Origin: Pulicaria dysenterica | Taxonomy: Eukaryota > Streptophyta > Magnoliopsida > Asterales > Asteraceae | NCBI GenBank assembly: GCA_947179395.2 | Contig: OX359289.1 | Location: forward strand, 94,678,719-94,742,718 | Reading direction: 5' to 3' | DNA length: 64,000 nt | Shown: one piece after another, positions 11,209-20,960 of the stretch | How the letters are laid out: each line of letters opens with the position of its first letter | Numbering within the stretch: the stretch's first letter is position 1 | Program-made: the position numbers and the translations under genes | The notes under the pieces: model-generated | Database searches by the model: none | Seen by the model: only the letters and a program-made list of their open reading frames with translations | What the model was told of the DNA's origin: nothing

Positions 11209-12947
11209 CTATAAAAGAGTACACATTTTAGTTAGTTTCGATATAATCCTCGTAAAAATAATTACCCAGCTGATTAAGAAAACCAAATTATCTTAACAAG
11301 GGCTAAGAACCTTATTTCACCCCAATCCATGACGGGTTTGCCGTGGATCACTTCATGGAGCTATTTAGGCCGGTAAACGCTTTACCAATTGCAATCCGAG
11401 ATTACAACTCTTAGACACTTGCGGGATCCACCGATACTCACAACATCTGTTTGGCATGTTTGATCCCTTCCCTCACCGATTCCTCATTAATCCGCTTTGA
11501 TAGCTCGGCTAGAGCTCGACAACTACCAAGGCGTATTAAATATTGGAATTGTAAATCGACCGTCAAGATACACGGTGGTACTCTAGCCCAATGGCCGGCT
11601 CGGCTAAAGCTCAACAACCGACCCTTGCGAGTTGCCACACGCACCTTCCACACAGTTACGCAAAACCGACCTCGGCTAAAGCTCGACGACCGATCTTGTT
11701 TCACTAGATTCGGATGGTGTCATCTTATGGGAGGCGAGTGATTTACATTTGAAAAAAAAAACGGGATTTTGTTTTTCAAGTGGTCTTGTGGCGCGCGAGA
11801 TTTGTAAACCAATTCAAAACTCTTGGTTTTATTATTTTGAAAATTTTTCAAGTGAGCGAAGAAACTAAACAACCACGCAAGAAAATAAACAAAACAACAA
11901 CCACGCACAAGCAACATCCGATAACATGCCCCTAAACCCTATGCGCTTTCCCCGTGAGCCAAACGAGGAAAGCAAGGCCAAACTAAGGACACAACCACTT
12001 GGCCCAGCTGGAAGTGCTCCCACTGAATCCGTCATCTCCAACGAACCTCCGGATCCACCATAGCCGAGACGTCTCCTCCACGACTCTCGATGGTTGTCTT
12101 CGGTCTTCTTTTAACAAATACATACAAATATTTGAAAGAAACGGCGTGCAAGCCACGAAATGCTAATCTAAGCTAATCTAAGCTAATCTAACAATTACAG
12201 AGAAAAACAATCGGCATGCAAGCCAAAATAAAGTACAAAATACAAGACCGAATTAAATTTAATTATTACAAACCAATTGTGGTACAAACCACCAAATGAA
12301 TGAATAATCAAATACAACCAAACAACCAACACATGGGTCTAACGGGCAAGGTGTTACTGGATCAAACAACAACCACAAACAAAAGCATGGTGTGCCACAC
12401 AAAACCATGCAAAATGTATCTCGATTAAGATTGTTCAAACCTAGCTAAACACTCAAGGCACAAAGTGAACAATCCTTGTACATATGCATTAGTACCCCAA
12501 GCACTTTGAGAATACATATTCATATATACACAATACAAGTATATGCATGTGTGCATTTCATGCCAAAAACCACCCACTACATATAAATGTATGAATCAAG
12601 ACACATATGGGGTTTTTCAAAGTCCAAACAACAAAGGAAAGATTCTGGAAAAACAGAATCGAAAGGAGCTAAAACCGAAAAATATTTTCTTTTTCCAAAA
12701 GGACCAAAAACACTGTTCACGACATCCTTCACGGCCCAGAAGCCTTCACGGCCTCTCTCGGCCCGTGAAGCCCATGAGCTCAACGACTCTGACACAATGA
12801 AAAACCCTTCACGACCAACACCCCACTAGATTGGTCATGAGCCTTCACGACCATGAAGAACAAGTCTTCACGACCCGTGAAGACATTCTGGACAGAATGT
12901 CCATTTTCGGTTTTCAAGCCAAAAAGTGCAATTTGTTTGTAGATTTG
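11209..12947 (-). other. Copia 5' leader between PBS and gag
   Basis: About 1.7 kb of non-coding leader. It contains three copies of a ctcggctaaagctcgac-like word (11503-11525, 11607-11632, 11670-11692), a 10-bp tandem repeat gctaatctaa near 12160-12192, and another cluster of cttcacgg / cccgtgaag words at 12720-12890. None of the overlapping short frames looks like a gene. Confidence 0.7.
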
Positions 12948-12959
12948 GCTCTGATACCA
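12948..12959 (-). promoter_or_regulatory. Primer binding site (initiator Met tRNA type)
   Basis: The minus strand reads tggtatcagagc one base inside the 5' LTR. This is the common plant copia PBS, complementary to the 3' end of initiator methionine tRNA. Confidence 0.9.
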
Positions 12960-12960
12960 C

Positions 12961-13898
12961 TGTTGGAACACGGTATGGAGCAAAGGCACAGCGGAAGCAA
13001 AAACAAAAGTTTAAAAAACCGAACAAAATCGGGTCCATAACATGTTCCAAAGTGAGATCTTTCTACAAAACACAAATTGCAACTAAAAGAAACAAGAAGA
13101 GGGCTGAAAGTACCTCTTTACCTATACTGAAAATCGGCTGTAGCAACTGCAAAACCGGGAAGAACAAGAGATCCAAGTGTATCTCCTCTATTGCTAGTCC
13201 ACACCAAGGTAGACTCGATCCCCGTATGCTAGTACCCCTTCACATGAACGTCCACAATGACTTCACGTATCTGGAACAGCCCTTAGATAGACCTCCTCTT
13301 GCACCAAGATACTCACACAACACTCAAGTACTCACAACTTAGTGTATAATATGTGTATCCAACATGTAGGAGCCAAAAGGAGATATATTTTTTTAAGAGA
13401 GAATGAGAGAGTCTAATGCATATAACCAAATCCACCAGACCACAATAACTCGTATTTGGTCGGTATAAGAGTGGTAATCCTATTGGACCACAAGATGGCC
13501 CAATCAGAAATAAGAATTTCATGCAGACAGTCCTTCACGGCCTCTCACGGCCCGTGAAGACAAAATGCGCCACGCCTGGCCATAGTCCTTCACGGCTCGT
13601 GTCGCGTCGAGTGACTCGTGAGGGCGCCATCCTCTACGACCCCTTCACGACCTCTCACTACCCGTGAAGACTCCACGAGCCGTATGAGAGTCGTTGAGTC
13701 AAACGTGAGGGCAGTGGGCTTCACGACCCGTGGAGCACCCCTCACGGCCGTGAAGCCCCAAAATCAAACAATTTGATTTTTGGACCTTCTCTCTTTATCA
13801 GTAAGCTGTCGGGATCAATCCTTGGTGTGTGACCCAATAGGCTCGCACTTCATCAGCAGTAATACCAATGTACTTGTGTCAGTGGGCAGACTCCAACA
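12961..13898 (-). repeat. 5' LTR of the copia element
   Basis: 938 bp, nearly identical to 4902-5841, with tgttggaacacgg and gcagactccaaca at its plus-strand ends. On the minus strand it is followed directly by the primer binding site. Transcription of the element would start in this LTR and run leftward. Confidence 0.93.
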
Positions 13899-14109
13899 AA
13901 TACTTCCCAATGATGGATATGATTATTTGCTTAATTAGAACTAGCTAAGTGACCCGTGTATAAACACGGGGGTTTATATAAGTTAATTCTAAATTTATAT
14001 AGATTTAAATAGTACTAACATGTAAAATAAAAATAACTACAAAGCATAAATAGAAACATAAAATCTCGTAACAAATGAATAAAACATTAAAGAAATTTGA
14101 AATTCATAC

Positions 14110-14950
14110 ATAAAATTATCATTAAATTTTCTGTAGGACCTCTTTTTAAACAACATTCGTAGTTTTATTAGCAGGGTTGCCTTCATCATACCAAATTCAA
14201 ACTTTTAACCCCTCCTTACTCTTCACTCGAGAAACCGCCACATATAACTCTTCATGAGTGAAAACGGGTCGTCTAAAAAACAATCCAACATTCGATAAAG
14301 ATTGACCAAGATTTTGTTTATCGTCATTGCAAAACAAACCAAGAGAGCAAATAGCCTTCGTTGGAACTTGAATTGTACTCCCTCCGTCCCATTTTTATTG
14401 TCCACTTTTGACTTTTTAAAGTCTTTCTTTTTTAACTTTGACCTTAAATATTATTGTTTTCGTTATATAATATTTGATACAAAGTATATGAATGCATTGT
14501 GTTTTAAATGTATTTTCATTGCATATTATTTTTATCAAGTATTATATAACATAAACAAAAATATTTAAGGACAAAGTTGGAAAAAAAAGACTTTGAAAAT
14601 TCAAAAGTGGACAATAAAATTGGGATGGAGGTAGTATTGTAGACTCTGATGGAATCATTTTCAATCTTGAAATATAAGTAATGTGACCAACATTCTTACC
14701 TGCAATTATTTTTGCTTCAACCACACATGTGCACCAAGTCGAGTAATTTGTAATCTTGTTCCGTTGCAAAGGCCTTTAGACTATTATTCAAGATTACGAA
14801 TCATCATTACAGTCACACCAACATTTAAAGTTAACTTGTGGTTTGGAAAACCATATACTTTTATGAATTCAAAAGTTCAGATGACTGTAATGATTCTTCC
14901 AATGTATGAGAATCTTCAGTTGAGCTGATACTGTCAGAATTGTAATTTGA
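14110..14950 (-). pseudogene. Helitron helicase C-terminal fragment (broken)
   Basis: This is the C-terminal part of the PIF1-like helicase of Rep/Hel transposases. On the minus strand, in order, are GLCNGTRLQITRLG (about 14740-14780), VVEAKIIAGKNVGHITYI (about 14670-14725), then after the MITE CFAMTINK (about 14318-14345) and LYVAVSRVKS (about 14217-14250). The GTRL, CFAMTINKSQGQ and LYVA(L)SR words are hallmarks of this family. Stops, shifts and the MITE insertion make it non-functional. The Rep domain and the helicase N-terminus are absent. Confidence 0.85.
14378..14634. mobile_element. Stowaway-type MITE
   Basis: 257 bp with terminal inverted repeats ctccctccgtcccatttttattg... and the complement of ctacctccatcccaattttattg..., each flanked by TA (14376-14377, 14635-14636). 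These are the CTCCCTCCGTCCC termini and TA duplication of Stowaway/Tc1-mariner MITEs. It sits inside the helicase relic. Confidence 0.93.
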
Positions 14951-17648
14951 TACCATATTTTACGGATTAAATTGTAAATTATATAATTGTATACGCTTTT
15001 GGAAAAAAGTGTTTTTGTTAACCGCAAATACACACTCACCTAAACTATACCAATGCTGGACTCCTACCCCCCACCTTTTTCGAAGACACAAGCACTTAAA
15101 AAGGTGCAGGTTTTTTTTTTTTTTTTTTTTTTTGGCTATGGTTTACACAGAAGGGGAGGAAAAAAGAAAGCCGAAACAACTAGAGCTAGGTTTTTTTTTA
15201 ATGGCAAACAAACACACCTACTAAACCTACTCCTAAATCTATTTCATTGTCCATAACGTGCCTTGGGCGTAAAACCTTTTGGAAGGGGGCACCACTCCAC
15301 AATACCAGATACCGCTGGGCCTACAAGCCTTTTCGTAAAAAGACTAGATCTAGGTTTGATTGCAAAAGACATCGAGCGAGTTCTCTAAGCGTCGTTATCG
15401 ATGGACATCACAAGCCAAACGAGGCTACTCAAGTTCTCATAAAGATAAGGTAATAATCCGAAAACCCTCTTTATTTGAACAAATACGAAAGGTGTTTATT
15501 CTTTCAACTATAGTCGAACGTATAAACGAACATGAATTGAAAGGATTTTTGTATCCATGTTTGTTCGTTTAACTTTACCCGAACATAAACAAACGGATAG
15601 ACGAACATGCAAGAACATAAATGAATGAACGAGAAGAGTGTTCGTGTTCGTTTGTTTAATTAAGCAGACGAACAAAAATATTAGTTCATGTTCGTTTATT
15701 TATTAAATAAATGAATATTAATAAAATTCCCGTCAAACCGTTCGTCAAGTCGTTTGATTTGTTTACAGTCATGTTTTCCCGATTATTGAAAATCTGATTT
15801 TACAACCAAAACCATAAATGACCTAACAATAGTATAAACCACCTTCATTTTTTTCCATAAGTATCTTTCTAATAATTTTGTTTATTCATGAAGTTAATCA
15901 CTTTGATTGTGTAAGATGAGCATATAGCAGTCTCAACACAAGGTACGCCCTCGGCTTGGCTGCTTGGGCATGAAGTATGACTTCATGCATGTACGAACTA
16001 AGGTGCGACCTTCTTGACTTCTTCCAAAACCGAGGCTTGCCCTAATATGTGCACCAATCGCACACAATGGTTTCATCATTATGCGATTAGCGACCTAGAC
16101 CAAAGACTTTTGTACTCCCGTTGTGACATAGTGACGCCATGTTCTAGTACACATATAAAAAAACATAAATTGTAGCGTTCTTAGTCTAGTTTGTGTGACT
16201 ATTTGAAATGGATCAACCCGATCGAGTCCATATACACTACATGTATAAGCTTTACTTATTTTCTCGAGTTTTTTCACAACTCCTTTACAAGTCTCTAAAA
16301 CACATACAATAAAAAAATTAATCTATAATTAATATAATAGGCTATAAACATGTATTAAAAGATGAAACATCAGATATAGTATATATGTTTATATAGTCGA
16401 TATGTATCACACACACATGTGTGTATATACATCCTAATACAATTTGTAAAGAATGTATCATATCTTTGATTAAAGTTGAAGACTTGAAGCCCGATCATTT
16501 CACCAATCTTCTACACTAAAATATATATATTGATGATTAAAGTTGGAAATTGCAACGATTCTCGGGTAAGTTGTTGTAAAAAAGTCGTAGTCGTTTCCTC
16601 TAAGCAGTTTTTCTAGTAGTGTTAGTCTTAATAATTATGCTGAAAAGAACAATAATCTTAAAAAGAGAAATGTCATCATATGCATGTATATGGACCTGGT
16701 TGCAGGCAAGAGTGGTCCTGGTGGTGTTGTGTTGGCGATCGATGTCTCACAAACTTTCACCACAACAAGATGCCATTGCTCCTTTATTCCATTCTGATCC
16801 TTTTCTTTGTTGCATTGATCAATCAGAAATTGCTAGCTACTCATTATGCATATATCTCTCACTGTCTAACTTCCATTTCATGCTGTTGTGGTCACACATG
16901 CCTCAGCAACTTTCAGGAGGAACTGAATGAATATAACAGGCTGCATATCAATGATTAGCTAGCTAGCTAGGTAGATCTTTTCCGTTTCATCTAACGGATA
17001 GCTATATATATATTCGCTCCTGTCGCTCTCTCGTCTAATCGATTTGTCGCTAACACATCAATCATTTGCAATATCACATAGTTTTCGGTTGTTCTTGCAC
17101 TTTGCAACTAATTACCTTATGAAATTAATTAAATTGGAACTAAAGTTGGAAGTTAGGCATATCATACATATCTAAGTGATGAGAATTGTTGGATACAAAA
17201 GGAAGGATGTGGGGACGCCCGCGAGAATTGGCTTGATCGATGAACAGTAAAAAAGGTGCTAATAATGATATCATATCCTGATTGATTTAAGGCGCGGTAT
17301 CAGTTCTCCTCATCACGATCTTTCTCAGTATATCATTGCCTGGCTCCATCAAACGCCATCGAAGCAATATCGTTTGGTTAATTTGGATCAGATTTTTGTT
17401 TCTAACCTCAGATGTCATGAATTGTCATAGAATCAATGCATATGGAGGACCCGGAATGTTTTTTATATATATACACACACAACATTTTAACACATAAAAT
17501 ACAGTATATCTTTAAGTATTTCTTCTTTAACAAAGGGTAATTTATAGTCATTTCAGTATTTACTCATTTAAATGGTTTGCGAGTGTAATATCACCTAAGT
17601 TAGGTGATGTTAACATTATGTATCATTTTCCCATAAACTATATATGTA
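14951..17648. other. Intergenic sequence, mostly unassigned
   Basis: Contains a poly-T tract (about 15111-15133), a stretch rich in gttcgttt / aaacgaac words (15510-15770) of the sort found near the ends of hAT or CACTA relics, and a patch with moderate coding look at 15240-15450 that I cannot identify. A possible peptide gene at 16662-16958 is listed separately. No intact gene was seen. Confidence 0.5.
16662..16958 (+). CDS. Possible small Cys-rich peptide or relic
   Basis: An open frame after the stop at 16659 reads, from the Met at 16680, GPGCRQEWSWWCCVGDRC and then, from a second Met, a hydrophobic segment MPLLLYSILILFFVALINQ like a secretory signal, followed by a SCCCGHTC cluster. The GPGC...WSWWCC...C spacing recalls the embryo-surrounding-factor type of plant Cys-rich peptides. 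However, there the signal peptide precedes the cysteines and is on a separate exon. The order here suggests a scrambled relic, a partial exon, or chance. I do not assign a function. Confidence 0.25.
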   Translation, partial: KEKCHHMHVYGPGCRQEWSWWCCVGDRCLTNFHHNKMPLLLYSILILFFVALINQKLLATHYAYISHCLTSISCCCGHTCLSNFQEELNEYNRLHIND

Positions 17649-17737
17649 CTCCCTCCATCCTAAAAATAGTGTTTGTTGTTACTTTTTACACTTTTTTTAT
17701 ATTTAACTTTGTCCTTAAATATTTTTTTGTGTTATAT
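17649..17737. mobile_element. Stowaway MITE, left half (split by CACTA)
   Basis: Begins ctccctccatcctaaaaata after a TA and follows the same layout as the copy at 14378. It is interrupted at 17737 by the CACTA element; matching sequence resumes at 20526 (ataacacttgataaatatta) and fades near 20670, where the right terminus is not recognisable. Confidence 0.65.
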
Positions 17738-19074
17738 CATTACAAGAAAAAGGTTATTAGCGGCGACATCTGGTTATCCGGACCAGGTGTCACCGCTATC
17801 GCTAGTGTCGCCGGTAATAACCCTGAAAAATGCCCGCATGATTTTCCCCCCTAAAAAATTTCATATCGCCGTTATTGTTGTGGAATTAAATAAGGGTTTT
17901 TATTTTCTGCTAGCCACTCTGCGCACACATCGCTCTCGCCATTGTCGCCTTCCGTCAGCCTCCGATTTCTCGCGCGCCACCATCTGTCGCTCCTCCGTAG
18001 CCCTCCATCGCTCTCGCTCTCGCTTTCCTTGCCGTTGCCGTTCGCCTCCACGGCCATTCGCCGGCTGTCTAGTTTACTCATCCTCTAAGGTTTGCTTTAA
18101 ATCTCGAAATTATTGTTATTTGTTTGACTAGAAGCTAAAAATCATGTGGTTTATAATCTTTGATGTTACATTTTGTGCATTTGACTCCACAGCCGTACGT
18201 TCCATCGATCTATCTAGCTCGCTGCCGCTGCTAGTCACCCCAACCACCATATTTCCGCCGTCTACACTCTTCATCCACTAAGGTTTACTCTAAAACTCGA
18301 AATTATTGTTAATTGTTGGGTTTGAATGTATAAATCATGCAGTTTATGGTTACATTTTGTATATTTGACTTTGTTGCTAACTTTATGAATTTTAGTGTGT
18401 GCAATTTTTATTATTAATTTAGGATTTCAGTTCGGGGATTTTTGGTTATAAATTTTCTGGATTTTATATTGAAATTGGAGATATGTTTATGTATATAAGT
18501 TAGTTTAGAAACTGGTTTTGATGATATTTCTATGTTTAGAAATTGGTTTTAGAGTGTATTAGACATGTAAATTGCAATGAATAGATGTTATAAATTTATA
18601 ATGTGAATATTGTTTGATCGTATGATAGAACAACTTGAATAATAGATATTACCAATTTATAATGTAGATATACATGTTAGTTCGATCAAGTTAACATGTT
18701 TATGCTCATTATGCAATATGTGTATAATATGTTTGTGATTGATATGAATGGATCATTTTTACTTGTCACAAGTGTATAATACATGTATATATGTTTATTT
18801 TGTAGCCGGATCCCTTCATGCAATTTTTAATAACCCGGAGTTCATATATAGAACAACTTCTTGAGGTGGTTCGATCGGTCACAACCCAAAGGATAGCACA
18901 GAGAACGATGCGGGTAAGAATGATAACGACGATGACGAGTAGTTCGTTTGTTTATTAGTTAGTAGGCATGTCCATATGTTTTAACAAACAACGCATTTGA
19001 AATGTTTGTACTATTTGGAATCAATAAGCGCAGATTTATAAGAAATTAATGCACCTTTTCAGTTTTTTTGTTGC

Positions 19075-19122
<48 letters not shown>

Positions 19123-20525
19123 TAAAGATCCATATAGTCTCACCCTTAAATATTGAACTCAAACACTAATTCTTAGTAATTCATTTTAAAAGACAAAATA
19201 AGAAGTAGCAAATTCCAAATTCAAGATTCACGCCTCCCTCAAGAAATCGATAAAGTTTCTTTTTTTTATTTTTCTTTTACCCCTTAAATTCTAAAATGAC
19301 CATAATTATTTCAATTATAAGAATTTGAGAAAAAAAATTATACCAATCTACTCATTTTTTAATCTTTTTTCAAAAAGACAACTTTTTCAATATTTCTGAA
19401 AATTTTATTTTGAAAATGCAAACAATGTGAAAATGATACCAAAATGTTATCATTTTAAATCATGTGAATTTTTATCATTTTCTGCTGTAACCATGTGTAT
19501 TTATATCGTTTTTTTGCGAAGAAGCGTATTTACATAATGTTCGTTTAGAAACAAATGTTTGTATATCATTTTCGGCTAAAAATGATATATATATATATAT
19601 ATATATCATTTTTTAGCTAAAAATGAGTCTATTTTTATCATTTTTATGTAGATAATGTTATCATTTTGAATCTTGTATATTGTTATCATTTTCATCTCGA
19701 AAATGATATCATTTTCATATCATCTCGAAAATGATATCATTTTCAACTGGGATTGTTATCATTTTTTGCTGGAAATTAAAGTTATCATTTTCGTCAGAAA
19801 AGTTATAATTTTCGTGTCTGGAAGTTATCATTTCGGTAGCTGGAAAATGTTATTATTTTCAACTAAAATTGTTATCATTTTCGGGTGGAAAGTTATCATT
19901 TTTGGTGGCTGGAAGATCATGTTCGGCTTTGGGTTCTATTTTCACGTGAAAGTTTTTCATTTTCAACTGAAATTGTTATCATTTTCGGTTGAAAAATTAT
20001 CATTTGCGCCTGGAAAGTTGTCATCGGTGGCTGGAAAATATCATTTTCGGAGCTGGAAGGGAAAAAGAAAGGAAGAGGCAAAATTTATAGGGTGAAGGAT
20101 TCTCATAATACCTTTTCTTTTATAATTAAGTCTTATAATTTTTTAATATATTATATTAATGTCATTATTAGATTTTGACAATTGATTTAATAAATCTAAT
20201 GGTCCAGATTTGGACTTTAGGGACTATGTTTAAGCATAGGGACTTTGTTGATCTTATATGTATAGGCTTAATACAAATAAAATAATTAAAAATTAATAGT
20301 GGCGACGTCTATAGCAGCAACAACACTCTTTAGTGGCGATAGGGAAAAAGAAATGAAAACAAAAAAGAATTGTGGCGACGACTTTAGTGGCGATAGCGGC
20401 CACAGAAAATAGTGGTGACAAGTAATCAACAGCGCCGACAAGTCGCCACTATTTCCTTTAGTGGCAACATATGAGGGCTTTAGCAGCGACGTATGTAAGT
20501 GCTAATACCCTGTTTTCTTCTAATG
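17738..20525. mobile_element. Non-autonomous CACTA element 1
   Basis: The left end is cattacaagaaaaaggttat and the right end is the complement of cattagaagaaaacagggta, flanked by tat at 17735-17737 and tat at 20526-20528, the 3-bp duplication of CACTA elements. Subterminal regions repeat tagcggcgac / gtcgccac words. No transposase is present. The interior has a GC-rich exon-like stretch (17930-18075), two copies of a ctaaggttt...aaactcgaaattattgtt segment (about 18083 and 18278), and a short acidic frame end (AGKNDNDDDE) near 18912-18942. It also holds the fold-back element at 19105-20258. Confidence 0.85.
19105..20258. mobile_element. Fold-back element B with tandem core
   Basis: Flanked on the left by an (AT)n/(AG)n tract. 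Its left arm shares tttaccccttaaat, aaatgaccataattatttca and ttataccaatctactcattt with the arms of the element at 1758-3218, and its right end (gactttgttgatcttata) matches the complement of that element's start. The core (about 19640-20060) is a degenerate array of ttatcattttc-ggctggaaa units, different from the core of element A. The 140-codon frame at 19673-20095 is a by-product of the array. Confidence 0.7.
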
Positions 20526-20690
20526 TATAACACTTGATAAATATTATATCAATGAAAAAAAATTAAAACACAATCCACTAGCTTATTTTGCATCCACTAT
20601 TATATTACACAAACAAAAATGTTTAAGATAAAAATAATAAAATAAAGACTTAAAAATTGAAAATAAACAATATTAAACAATATTTTTGGT
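20526..20690. mobile_element. Stowaway MITE, right half
   Basis: This continues the element begun at 17649: ataacacttgataaatatta and the acacaaacaaaaatgtttaa region match the right half of the Stowaway at 14378-14634. The terminal inverted repeat has decayed. Confidence 0.5.
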
Positions 20691-20804
20691 GGTTAACAAA
20701 CATTTTCCAACTGCTAACTGGTTGGATATACAGTTTGTAATTAATCAATATTATTTATATATATATATAACCTATGTATTAACTCATTAAATTATCTAGA
20801 TATA

Positions 20805-20960
20805 TTTTCAGCTGAGTTGGTAAGTGCTTTTGAAAGTTACCCCATTCCACCTGAGTTTGATTCTCCTTAGCTGCAGTTGTAGTTTTTTTTCATTTCTTAT
20901 TTTTTTTACTTTATTTGATTTTTATATTATATTTTTAAAATAGTTAATTTGATATATCAA
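20805..20960 (+). mobile_element. Possible tRNA-derived SINE
   Basis: tcagctgagttggtaagtgc resembles a pol III A box and, about 45 bp on, gagtttgattctcc resembles a B box. T-rich sequence follows. Target duplications were not identified, so this remains a candidate only. Confidence 0.35.

Larger units (their letters stand above)
4902..13898 (-). mobile_element. Complete Ty1/copia LTR retrotransposon
   Basis: Two LTRs (4902-5841 and 12961-13898) bracket an internal region that, on the minus strand, runs PBS, leader, gag, protease, integrase, RT, RNase H region and PPT, which is the copia order. The direct flanks are aatac at 4897-4901 and aatac at 13899-13903, a perfect 5-bp target duplication. 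A hand comparison of the LTRs found about 19 substitutions and one 3-bp indel in roughly 938 positions (about 2%). Without the nested solo LTR the element is about 8.0 kb. Gag is open but pol is riddled with stops and shifts, so the copy cannot be autonomous. Confidence 0.93.
13941..14950 (-). mobile_element. Helitron 3' end with helicase remains
   Basis: Read on the minus strand, the sequence ends in a cccgtgtttatacacggg hairpin (13953-13970), then ten bases on a terminal CTAG (13941-13944) followed by T. This is the classic Helitron 3' terminus. Upstream lies coding sequence of a Helitron helicase. The 5' end was not found; similarity fades near 14950, so this is a truncated copy. Confidence 0.8.

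Noticed and set aside
13953..13970. Rho-independent type terminator
   Set aside because: The hairpin is explained by the Helitron terminus; bacterial terminators are not expected in a plant nuclear sequence.
19673..20095. 140-codon open frame
   Set aside because: It follows the ttatcattttc repeat core of fold-back element B; no start context, domain or splice structure supports a gene.
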